Shown here: piece after piece, positions 7,567 through 14,284 of the stretch | Layout of the letters: the number at the start of each line of letters is the position of its first letter | Numbering within the stretch: the first letter of the stretch is position 1 | Assembly: GCF_004168285.1 (NCBI RefSeq) | Contig: NZ_SEWF01000012.1 | Location: forward strand, 103,252 to 167,251 | Length of the DNA stretch: 64,000 nt | Origin: Emticicia agri | GTDB lineage: Bacteria > Bacteroidota > Bacteroidia > Cytophagales > Spirosomataceae | Direction of reading: 5' to 3' | Notes under the pieces: generated by a model | Told to the model about the DNA's origin: nothing | What the model saw: only the letters and a program-made list of their open reading frames with translations | The model's database searches: none | Position numbers and translations under genes: made by a program

Positions 7567-9069
7567 ATGACTGAACGTCTTACCCGCCAGGAAATCTACG
7601 ACCGCATACGTGCGACCTCCAGAGATGAGTTTATCCTTTCAGAAATGAAAAAATTAGGATTCTGGCCTTCTGATGAAGAAAAGCCCAGCGTATCCGAACA
7701 GTTAATCAAACATGAAGGCGAACTCAGCCGTGAATTGCAGGAGCTTTCTCAGAAACAAAGAAAATTTGACAATCAACAGGCTATGCTTGCTGAAATGCGG
7801 AAGGCAAGAATGGCGGCTGCCAAGAAAAAGCGTGTAGAAACCAAAGAAAAAAACGAGCAGAAGCGGAAAGACAAAGCCGAGCAATGGAAACAGCAGAAGC
7901 AAAATGAGATTGTTTACCTGGGCGAAGATGTTTCACACGAATTAAACAACACCGAAGCAGATACCGCTAAACTGGCTCAATTCGGGCTACCTCATTTTGC
8001 AGATGCTTTAGCTTTGGCAACTGCCATGAATATCAGTTTAGGGAAACTCCGTTTTTTAGCCTACAACCGCAAAGTTTCTACTACTACCCATTACAAAAGA
8101 TTTTATCTGGCAAAAAAAACGGGTGGCAAACGGTTGATTTCGGCACCTATGCCTAAGCTGAAAGAAGCTCAGTACTGGATATTGGATAACATTCTGTATA
8201 AACTCAAAAATACCGACTCGGCGCATGGGTTTGTGCCTCAGCGTTCAATCCTTACCAATGCCAGCAATCATATCGGGCAGGATGTAGTCATTAATATTGA
8301 CCTGAAAGACTTTTTTCCATCAATAGATTACAAACGCATTAAAGGTCTTTTTGCTGCGTTAGGCTATTCAAAACAGATTGCCTCTATTCTAGCGCTTGTC
8401 TGTGCAGAGCCAGACGTGGACATGATTGACATAGACAAGAAAACCTATTATGTAGCCCATACCGAGCGAAAACTCCCACAGGGAGCACCCACAAGTCCGG
8501 CCATCACTAATCTTATCTGCTACAAATTAGACCATCGCTTTGAGGGTATTGCCCGTAAATTCAATTTCAACTATTCCCGCTATGCCGATGATATTACGTT
8601 TTCAGCCAAAGGAGACGGTAAAAAACTGGTAGGTCAGGTATTATGGGCTATCCGTCAGATTATTGAAAGCGAGGGTTTCCAGATTCACCCTGATAAACTG
8701 GCTGTGATGCGCAAAGGCAGACAGCAGGAAGTAACAGGTATAGTAGTAAATGATAAACCTGGTATAGACCGCAAAGAATTACGCAGATTCAGAGCATTAC
8801 TACATCAGATTGAACTTAATGGTACAGAGGGAAAATCGTGGAGAAACGGGGTTGATTTAGAAAACTCCATGCGAGGTTATGCCAGCTTTGTAGGCATGGT
8901 AAAACCCGAACAAGGCATTCAATTCAAGGCGCAATTAGATCAGATTTTTGGAGTGAGGGCTAAAGTGAAACCAGTTCCTGCCCCTGAAATTAAGATAGTT
9001 CCTCCAACTATTCAGGATACCCCACCTAAGCCTGACAATGATGAAAAACCCTGGTGGGAAATCATTTAA
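7567..9069 (+). CDS. Retron reverse transcriptase
   Basis: This 500-residue RT makes msDNA from the RNA encoded just upstream. Residues 1-130 form a charged, Lys/Glu-rich coiled-coil-like extension (about 45-120) longer than in minimal retron RTs. The RT core follows, with the fingers motif IDLKDFFPSID (about 244-254), QGAPTSP (305-311) and the catalytic YADD (339-342). Both retron-specific signatures are present: NAxxH as NASNH (231-235) and VTG (389-391). A C-terminal thumb with Arg-rich helices and a Pro-rich tail (about 465-495) completes it. The ATG at 7567 is 15 bp from the a2 repeat. Group II intron RTs are excluded by the NAxxH/VTG pair and by the lack of maturase and HNH domains. Assignment to type XIII rests on the neighbouring genes and my recall of the classification. 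Confidence 0.95.
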   Translation: MTERLTRQEIYDRIRATSRDEFILSEMKKLGFWPSDEEKPSVSEQLIKHEGELSRELQELSQKQRKFDNQQAMLAEMRKARMAAAKKKRVETKEKNEQKRKDKAEQWKQQKQNEIVYLGEDVSHELNNTEADTAKLAQFGLPHFADALALATAMNISLGKLRFLAYNRKVSTTTHYKRFYLAKKTGGKRLISAPMPKLKEAQYWILDNILYKLKNTDSAHGFVPQRSILTNASNHIGQDVVINIDLKDFFPSIDYKRIKGLFAALGYSKQIASILALVCAEPDVDMIDIDKKTYYVAHTERKLPQGAPTSPAITNLICYKLDHRFEGIARKFNFNYSRYADDITFSAKGDGKKLVGQVLWAIRQIIESEGFQIHPDKLAVMRKGRQQEVTGIVVNDKPGIDRKELRRFRALLHQIELNGTEGKSWRNGVDLENSMRGYASFVGMVKPEQGIQFKAQLDQIFGVRAKVKPVPAPEIKIVPPTIQDTPPKPDNDEKPWWEII

Positions 9070-9115
9070 GAGTATATTTTTGAAAAATCGTGTTTTTTTA
9101 GAGATATTTGTTAAA

Positions 9116-9135
9116 GAGTATATTTGAAGATACTC
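9116..9135 (+). promoter_or_regulatory. -7 box within a small palindrome before the gene at 9164
   Basis: GAGTAT (9116-9121) and ATACTC (9130-9135) form a 6-bp stem that overlaps a consensus TATATTTG box (9119-9126). It could be a promoter with an operator, or a hairpin. A similar AGAGTATATTTTTGAA sequence occurs right after the RT stop codon. Confidence 0.35.
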
Positions 9136-9163
9136 TATGATTATCTCTAATTAACGCTATTGT

Positions 9164-9712
9164 GTGAAAAACAACTACCTTAAAACACTCGTGCTGCTAT
9201 TAATCAGCATCAATCTGTATGCACAGGATAAGACCGCCTTTGGTCTTTCGGCTATTTATAATTTCCCTTTGCAGACAGTCGGTGCAGGTTTCAGAATACA
9301 GATGCCTGTTGCCAACAGATTCGCTCTGGTTCCTCAAATCAAGTATATGCCCTCATTCAACAACATTCATGAGGCTTACGGCGGCATTAACCTGCATTAC
9401 TTTATTCTGAACAATACTTTTTCTTTAGGACATAAAAAAGTGGTTAATCCTAAGCGCCCGGTGCTTTATCTGGCCGCAGGAGTAGAATATAACCGATGGA
9501 TAAATTATGAAAGAACGGTGAATACAAAAGCCAACCGGAATAATGTATTACCCGAAGCAGGATTGGGTTTATCTGCCGGAGGTAACTTTATCCGCCTGTT
9601 TGCCGAAGCAAAGTATAATATACTCTGGAACGAAAGTTATGGGGAAGTAGGCGTATTGTTTTTCCCTTTTAACGACCGGTTATCACGCAAAAACGTTTGT
9701 CCTAAACCGTAA
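9164..9712 (+). CDS. Predicted outer-membrane beta-barrel protein
   Basis: This 182-residue protein starts at a GTG and has a clear signal peptide (KTLVLLLISINLYAQ, cleavage near residue 21). The mature part alternates hydrophobic and polar residues with aromatic girdles, as in small porin-like barrels (for example FALVPQIKYMPSFN, GINLHYFILNNTF, VLYLAAGVEYNRWINY, IRLFAEAKYNILW). The usual terminal strand FNDRL is followed by ten extra residues (SRKNVCPKP). I do not recognise a family beyond a generic outer-membrane barrel. It lies 12 bp upstream of a lipoprotein gene, so the two likely form an operon. Whether it has anything to do with the retron before it is unknown. Confidence 0.6.
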   Translation: MKNNYLKTLVLLLISINLYAQDKTAFGLSAIYNFPLQTVGAGFRIQMPVANRFALVPQIKYMPSFNNIHEAYGGINLHYFILNNTFSLGHKKVVNPKRPVLYLAAGVEYNRWINYERTVNTKANRNNVLPEAGLGLSAGGNFIRLFAEAKYNILWNESYGEVGVLFFPFNDRLSRKNVCPKP

Positions 9713-9724
9713 CACCACTCTGTC

Positions 9725-10669
9725 ATGAAAAAAATTACGATTGCTATATTATCCGTTATTCTGTTCGCTGCCTCCTGTTCTAAAGACAGGTCTATCCTGC
9801 TTGGCGACGGAAATCCTGAACCAGACCCTGTTGAGCAAAAAGATGGCTTTGTAGCACCCGACCCTACTACTTTTGATAAATTAGGTACACAACCCGAAAA
9901 GAAAACGATTAAAAGTGATAACGATTTGCCTTTTATCGGCAAACAGGGCACAAGAGTCTGGCTTTATACCAGAGACCTGAAATTACCTAACGGGGGTGCA
10001 GTTACTTATCCTTTTGAGATTGAGGTATTAGAGTTGTTCACGCCTAAAGATATGATTCTGCATCAGATGCCAACAGTGTCTAATGGCCGATTACTCACTA
10101 CCGCCGGAGAGCTTCTGATTAAAGCCTATAAAGACGGCCAGGAATTATCTATTGCCAATAGAGTGAATAGTACCCAGATAAATGTACCTGCCAAAGGCGG
10201 CAGAGTGGATGGTTTCATGGGTCTTTTCTATGGGGAAGAATTGAAAAACGGAGTGGTAGACTGGGTTCCGGCTGATACTTCAAGAGATGGCCAGGGTGGT
10301 GTTATTTTTGGCGAACAAGATAAATATACTATTTTTCCAAGCCGCATTGGCTGGATAAACTGTGATAAGTTCTACGATTTTACAGAGGCTAAAACCACTA
10401 TTTCATTTACATCTGAAACGCCATCCATCGATAAAATATTGGTATTTCTTTATTTCCCTGATTTAAAATCAGTGATGCAGGTATATAAAAGTGTTTCCGG
10501 ACAGGTTCCGGTTGGCAGAAATGTAAAAATTGTAGCCTATGCCGTAACCGAAGATGAAAAATACCATTCGTTTCTACAGGAAGTGGTTGTAGCCGATAAG
10601 CATAAAGTCGAATTAAAACTCACACCTACTACCAAAGAGGCTCTGATGAAATACCTTGACGGTTTGTAA
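9725..10669 (+). CDS. Lipoprotein of unknown function
   Basis: The 314-residue product has a lipoprotein signal with lipobox AASC (Cys near residue 19), so it is predicted to be anchored in the outer or inner membrane. A low-complexity linker rich in Pro, Asp and Glu follows (about 30-55). The rest is beta-rich with no motif I can name; segments such as GTRVWLYTRDLKLPNGG and TYPFEIEVLELFTPKDM resemble repeat units of extracellular beta-sandwich proteins. It is 12 bp after the barrel protein gene and 54 bp before another secreted-protein gene. The function is not known. Confidence 0.6.
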   Translation: MKKITIAILSVILFAASCSKDRSILLGDGNPEPDPVEQKDGFVAPDPTTFDKLGTQPEKKTIKSDNDLPFIGKQGTRVWLYTRDLKLPNGGAVTYPFEIEVLELFTPKDMILHQMPTVSNGRLLTTAGELLIKAYKDGQELSIANRVNSTQINVPAKGGRVDGFMGLFYGEELKNGVVDWVPADTSRDGQGGVIFGEQDKYTIFPSRIGWINCDKFYDFTEAKTTISFTSETPSIDKILVFLYFPDLKSVMQVYKSVSGQVPVGRNVKIVAYAVTEDEKYHSFLQEVVVADKHKVELKLTPTTKEALMKYLDGL

Positions 10670-10723
10670 TGCTTTTAAAGCCCAAAAAAGTAAGTTTGCT
10701 ATCTATTAAAGTGTGACTAAAAG

Positions 10724-11413
10724 ATGAAGGTTTTCTTCACTATCAGCCTATTGCTTGTTTGTGCCTGTCATGCAATGGCGCAAAAAAAATGCAGTTGTAA
10801 AGACTACATAGAAAAGGTATATGACTGTAACCCTATTAAGCTTAAAACGGGTAGTAAACTCTATTGGAATTACACTTGTGATTCAGTATGGTTTACCTTT
10901 GAGAACAAGTATAAAAAGAAGCGAATAATTTATAGTTCTACGCTAATAGACCCCAGAATAGGCTACACCCTTGAAGTTGAGTATGAACGTCTATTTCTGA
11001 TTCGCCACGAAATTATTTCGGGTTGTTGCACCCCGCCTATATTTTTCGCCCATGATAGCCGAACAGGGAAATTGTTGAAAGACTATGGCAAGATTTTATA
11101 TTTTTCTGAAAAAGCCAATGACCCGCTTATAGTGAAGTTTAAAGACTCTGATTATGAAAAAATGTATAGTGGCAAACCTTTAGATTTATCCATTCAGGTA
11201 ATAAATCCTGTTACAGGTAAGACCGTTACCATTCCATCAAACCAGAAACAATTAAATGCAATAGGGGTTGCTATTAAAGCCTTGTCGCCTGAGCAAATTA
11301 TCAGCCAGGTAATTGTAAATGCCAAAACCATTACAATTATTTATCCACTGAGTGAGAAGAAAGACGCAAAAACTCAGAAAATAATTATTAATCGTGGGAA
11401 ATATGCGATTTAA
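10724..11413 (+). CDS. Secreted protein of unknown function
   Basis: The product has 229 residues and starts with a signal peptide (VFFTISLLLVCACHAMAQ). The cleavage site is probably after AMAQ; a Cys in the signal could alternatively suggest a lipoprotein. The mature N-terminus has a cysteine cluster (KKCSCKDYIEKVYDC) and a second pair (GCCTPP) at about residue 103, suggesting disulfides. No family is recognised. It is the last of three consecutive exported-protein genes after the retron and is followed by a palindromic repeat element. Confidence 0.55.
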   Translation: MKVFFTISLLLVCACHAMAQKKCSCKDYIEKVYDCNPIKLKTGSKLYWNYTCDSVWFTFENKYKKKRIIYSSTLIDPRIGYTLEVEYERLFLIRHEIISGCCTPPIFFAHDSRTGKLLKDYGKILYFSEKANDPLIVKFKDSDYEKMYSGKPLDLSIQVINPVTGKTVTIPSNQKQLNAIGVAIKALSPEQIISQVIVNAKTITIIYPLSEKKDAKTQKIIINRGKYAI

Positions 11414-11458
11414 TGTGATTAGCGCATCTCGTTTATTATGATTGAAGAAGTAAAGTTC

Positions 11459-11608
11459 GTTTTGGCTAAAGCCAAATATGAAGATATAATTTAATATTCC
11501 ACCAGCTAAAGCTGGCGGCTATTGAATCAGCAGGCTTTTTTCATTCAATAGCCCCCATTTTTAAATGGGGTAACAGTAAATTAATCATTATTTGGCTTTA
11601 GCCAAAAC
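11459..11608. repeat. Compound palindromic repeat element
   Basis: The element of about 150 bp is bounded by perfect 20-bp inverted repeats: GTTTTGGCTAAAGCCAAATA (11459-11478) and its complement (11589-11608). Each arm is itself palindromic around GGCTAAAGCC. Nested inside are CCAGCTAAAGCTGG, an 11-bp pair GGCTATTGAAT/ATTCAATAGCC and CCCCATTT/AAATGGGG. This resembles REP/BIME elements mobilised by RAYT transposases; no such transposase is in the window. The gap from 11414 to 11787 holds this element and the promoter of the next gene. Confidence 0.7.
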
Positions 11609-11729
11609 CATGCACAATTTCTAAAGAACTTAAAACATAATTAAGGCTAAACAATCATCCCACAAACCAAGGTTAAAACCCAAACAAACACGTGCCTGAA
11701 AAAATTTTGAAAAATATTTCAAAAAACAC

Positions 11730-11763
11730 TTGACTCTTACCTTACGTCATAGCCTATGTTTGC
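11730..11763 (+). promoter_or_regulatory. Promoter of the MerR/TipAS gene
   Basis: TTG at 11730-11732 and TATGTTTGC at 11755-11763 match the Bacteroidota consensus (TAnnTTTGC) with a 22-bp spacer. MerR activators usually act on over-long spacers, so autoregulation is plausible. Confidence 0.5.
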
Positions 11764-11787
11764 ATGGTCAATCAATAAAGACAGTAA

Positions 11788-12561
11788 ATGATGAGTTATT
11801 CTGTGCAAAAAATGGCAAAAATAGCAGGGGTAAGCATACGCACCTTGCATCTTTATGACCAGATAGGATTACTGAAACCATCTATCCGTACCGAGGCCAG
11901 GTATAGAATGTATGGCGAAAAGGAGTTATTAAGATTACAGCAGATTCTGTTCTATAAGGAACTGGATTTTCCGCTCAAAGAAATACAGGGTATTCTTGAT
12001 AACCCCGCTTTTGATTTAGTTGAAGCGCTGCTAAGTCATAAAGTATCCTTACAGGCACGTAAAGACAGAATAAGCACGCTGTTGGAAACGATTGACAAAA
12101 CAGTTAATCATTTAAAAACAGGAACGATTATGTTAAAACCAGAAGAATTATATGCAGGCATGGCTAAAGAAACAGCCGAAGCCTACAGAGCAGAAGCCTC
12201 TGAAAAATATGGAAAGGAAGTGGTAGAACGCTCAGAAAAAGCATTGGGTAGTATGAGCAAAGAACAGTTTGAAGTTCTAAAAAGCGATTTAAAAGAAAAC
12301 GCAAGCGCTTTAGCAGCACTGAAAAACGAAGACCCTGCCAATGAGTCTGTCCAGAAACTGATTGCCCGTCATTACGAAATCATCCGAATTTTCTGGGGCA
12401 CATTTGGTTCGGCAGATAAACAGGCAGACGCCTATAAAGGGCTTGGACAGTTGTATGTAAATGACGAGCGATTTACCATGGTTGATGGCACACCGCAACC
12501 AGAATACGCTTTGTTTTTAAGTAAAGCAATGGCTCATTTTGCCGATACACAATTGAAATAG
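11788..12561 (+). CDS. MerR-family regulator with TipAS ligand-binding domain
   Basis: The 257-residue protein has an N-terminal MerR winged helix (about residues 1-75: YSVQKMAKIAGVSIRTLHLYDQIG is the classic HTH start, followed by R-Y-R-Y/E-L wing residues). A dimerisation coiled coil follows at about 80-112. The C-terminal part (about 135-255) matches the TipAS antibiotic-recognition fold, containing the EDPANESVQKLIARHYE helix and a final ALFLSKAMAHFAD helix. In Streptomyces, TipAL senses thiopeptides; in other bacteria relatives sense drugs or stress. It stands alone behind its own promoter and is followed by a strong hairpin. The tandem ATG ATG leaves the start ambiguous by one codon. 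Confidence 0.85.
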   Translation: MMSYSVQKMAKIAGVSIRTLHLYDQIGLLKPSIRTEARYRMYGEKELLRLQQILFYKELDFPLKEIQGILDNPAFDLVEALLSHKVSLQARKDRISTLLETIDKTVNHLKTGTIMLKPEELYAGMAKETAEAYRAEASEKYGKEVVERSEKALGSMSKEQFEVLKSDLKENASALAALKNEDPANESVQKLIARHYEIIRIFWGTFGSADKQADAYKGLGQLYVNDERFTMVDGTPQPEYALFLSKAMAHFADTQLK

Positions 12562-12570
12562 TGGTTTTTT

Positions 12571-12603
12571 ATGAGAGAATACTCAAGGTGAGTATTCTCT
12601 CAT
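12571..12603. terminator. Hairpin terminator
   Basis: Perfect 14-bp stem, 12571-12584 with 12590-12603, loop AAGGT, ten bases after the MerR gene stop. T-rich tracts lie on both sides (TTTTTT precedes it), so it may be bidirectional or mainly stabilise the mRNA end. Confidence 0.6.
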
Positions 12604-12837
12604 TTCAAATACTAATCTCTAATTTTAAGCCAAATTTCACACATTGTCTTTAAGCAAATTTCTACTTTCTGTGTGTCGTAAATAGCCCTAAAAAACTTGT
12701 CGCAAATAACCCTTTTATTGGCGTATTTACCCTCTCTATATACGGTTTCTTTGCCGTAAATTTGTATTGTAATCAACCAGCAGATTTAAATAAGATGATT
12801 ACTCAATCCATTAAACAACACATAAACAATCAACACA

Positions 12838-13248
12838 ATGGCAGCTAAAATTTTTGTAAACCTACCGGTAAAAGACCTACAAAAGTCAATTGATTTTTTC
12901 ACAAAATTAGGGTACACGTTCAATCCGCAATTTACTGATGAGAACGCAACCTGCATGATTATTGAAGAAGGGAGCATTTACGCCATGCTTCTGACCCATG
13001 CACATTTTAAAACATTTATTGATAAAGGCATCTCCGACGCCACCGAATCGACTGAGGTAATTCTTTCGCTCGAAATGCCAAGCAAAGAGAAAGTTGATGA
13101 GATAGTAAAAAATGCAGTAGAGGCAGGTGCTACCAAATACAGAGACCTGACAGATATGGGTTGGATGTATCAGGATAGCTACGCCGACTTAGATGGCCAC
13201 AAATGGGAAGTCTTCTGGATGGATCCTAATGGTTTTCCGCAAGAATAG
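12838..13248 (+). CDS. VOC-family (glyoxalase/bleomycin-resistance fold) protein
   Basis: The 136-residue single-chain protein has the paired beta-alpha-beta-beta-beta modules of the vicinal oxygen chelate family. The first module is FVNLPVKDLQKSIDFFTKLGY; the second ends in YADLDGHKWEVFWMDP. The D-x-D-G-H-x-W-E pattern near the C-terminus supplies the usual Glu metal ligand. This subgroup is commonly annotated as a lactoylglutathione-lyase-like or extradiol-dioxygenase-like protein; the substrate is not known. A TAAATTTG box lies at 12757-12764, about 75 bp upstream. The next genes, DoxX-like and GyrI-like, are in the same orientation but separated by a hairpin region. Confidence 0.85.
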   Translation: MAAKIFVNLPVKDLQKSIDFFTKLGYTFNPQFTDENATCMIIEEGSIYAMLLTHAHFKTFIDKGISDATESTEVILSLEMPSKEKVDEIVKNAVEAGATKYRDLTDMGWMYQDSYADLDGHKWEVFWMDPNGFPQE

Positions 13249-13258
13249 TAAAAAAAAC

Positions 13259-13346
13259 GTGAATCAGCGAATGGTAAACTGACTGACGCCACAGGTATCA
13301 GTAAGGGAATCTATTGCCTTAAAGCACCGGAAATCCGCTGATTCAC
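13259..13346. repeat. Inverted repeat (GTGAATCAGCG) between the VOC and DoxX genes
   Basis: GTGAATCAGCG (13259-13269) and CGCTGATTCAC (13336-13346) form a perfect 11-bp stem around a 66-nt interior with a smaller imperfect palindrome. There is no T-run, so it looks more like an intergenic repeat than a terminator. Confidence 0.45.
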
Positions 13347-13407
13347 AATCATTTATTCACTTAATTTATCAAAACACATACCTTTTAATTTTTAAATTAC
13401 TACAATC

Positions 13408-13800
13408 ATGAAAAAGAACAAAATCATTTTTTGGGTAGCAACAACCATCATTTTTCTTTGGGAAGGTTTAATGCCCGCCTTGTTTTCGCAATCAGAATTA
13501 GGCAAAGAAGGTGTCAGACACTTGCAATATCCCGACTACTTTGCTGTTATGCTAACCATTTATAAAGTATTAGGCTCTGTTGCCATTATTTTACCGATAG
13601 TTCCGGCCCGTATCAAAGAATGGGCGTATGCCGGGTTGAGTTTTTCGCTGATTTCAGCTTTTATCAGCCACTGGGCTATTGATGGGTTCAATGAACAAAC
13701 GGTATTCCCGCTTTTCATCTTGGCTATTTTAATGGTGTCTTATGTCTATTTCCACAAACTTCAAGAATCGGTAACACATGGAAGAGTATCAATTGCTTAA
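13408..13800 (+). CDS. DoxX-like membrane protein
   Basis: The 130-residue protein has four predicted membrane helices (about 8-27, 47-66, 75-94, 100-118). It shows the DoxX-like layout, including GxxxLP in helix 2 (KVLGSVAIILPIVPARIKEWAYAG), typical of the DoxX_2/DoxX-like family in Bacteroidota. Members are associated with oxidative or thiol stress, but their biochemistry is unsettled. The next gene overlaps it by 23 bp in another frame, implying translational coupling. Confidence 0.8.
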   Translation: MKKNKIIFWVATTIIFLWEGLMPALFSQSELGKEGVRHLQYPDYFAVMLTIYKVLGSVAIILPIVPARIKEWAYAGLSFSLISAFISHWAIDGFNEQTVFPLFILAILMVSYVYFHKLQESVTHGRVSIA

Positions 13801-14191
13801 CGACATTTCAGCGATGTATATAACCGCCAGTTCGTTTCCTGAGGGTGTGCTGGCGGCACATCAGAAACTGCACAGCCTTGTACCTATGAATGATAACCCG
13901 GAAAGAAAATACTTTGGTATCTCTTTTCCGATTGACGGTACAATTGTTTATAAAGCAGGTGCAGAAGAACTGACTGCAGGCGAGGCAGAGAAATTAGGCC
14001 TGGAGAAGTATCTTATCAGAAAAGGGACTTATACAAGCGTGGATATTCATGATTATATGAAAGATACATCAGCTATTGGAGATACCTTTAATGAGCTTTT
14101 AGAAAATCCACGTATAGACCCTAACGGTGCCTGTATTGAATGGTATATCAGCAACGATACCGTAAAATGTATGGTAAGATTGGCTGATTGA
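13778..14191 (+). CDS. GyrI-like/effector-binding small protein (tentative)
   Basis: The 137-residue protein has no signal peptide or membrane segment. The pattern RKYFGISFPIDGTIVYKAGAEE, then RKGTYTSVDIHDYMKD, then GACIEWYISNDTVKCMVRL resembles small effector-binding domains of the GyrI/AraC-ligand type, often labelled transcriptional regulator in this phylum although no DNA-binding domain is present. It overlaps the DoxX-like gene by 23 bp and is probably translated with it. The family call is weak; that it is a real gene is well supported by the overlap and codon pattern. Confidence 0.55.
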   Translation: MEEYQLLNDISAMYITASSFPEGVLAAHQKLHSLVPMNDNPERKYFGISFPIDGTIVYKAGAEELTAGEAEKLGLEKYLIRKGTYTSVDIHDYMKDTSAIGDTFNELLENPRIDPNGACIEWYISNDTVKCMVRLAD

Positions 14192-14242
14192 TTTTAGCCA
14201 TAATTTTATTCCACACACCCATACAAATTTATGAAACAAGAA

Positions 14243-14263
14243 AGGCGAACGTGATGTTCGCCT
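14243..14263. terminator. Terminator between convergent genes
   Basis: AGGCGAAC (14243-14250) pairs with GTTCGCCT (14256-14263), loop GTGAT. It lies between the GyrI-like gene (+) and alaS (-). The alaS side is followed by a T-rich tract. Confidence 0.65.
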
Positions 14264-14284
14264 CTTCGTTTATACTAAGCTATT

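Noticed and set aside
7702..7902. Minus-strand frame inside the RT gene
   Set aside because: It reads across the Lys/Glu-rich coiled coil and gives a Leu/Phe-rich artefact.
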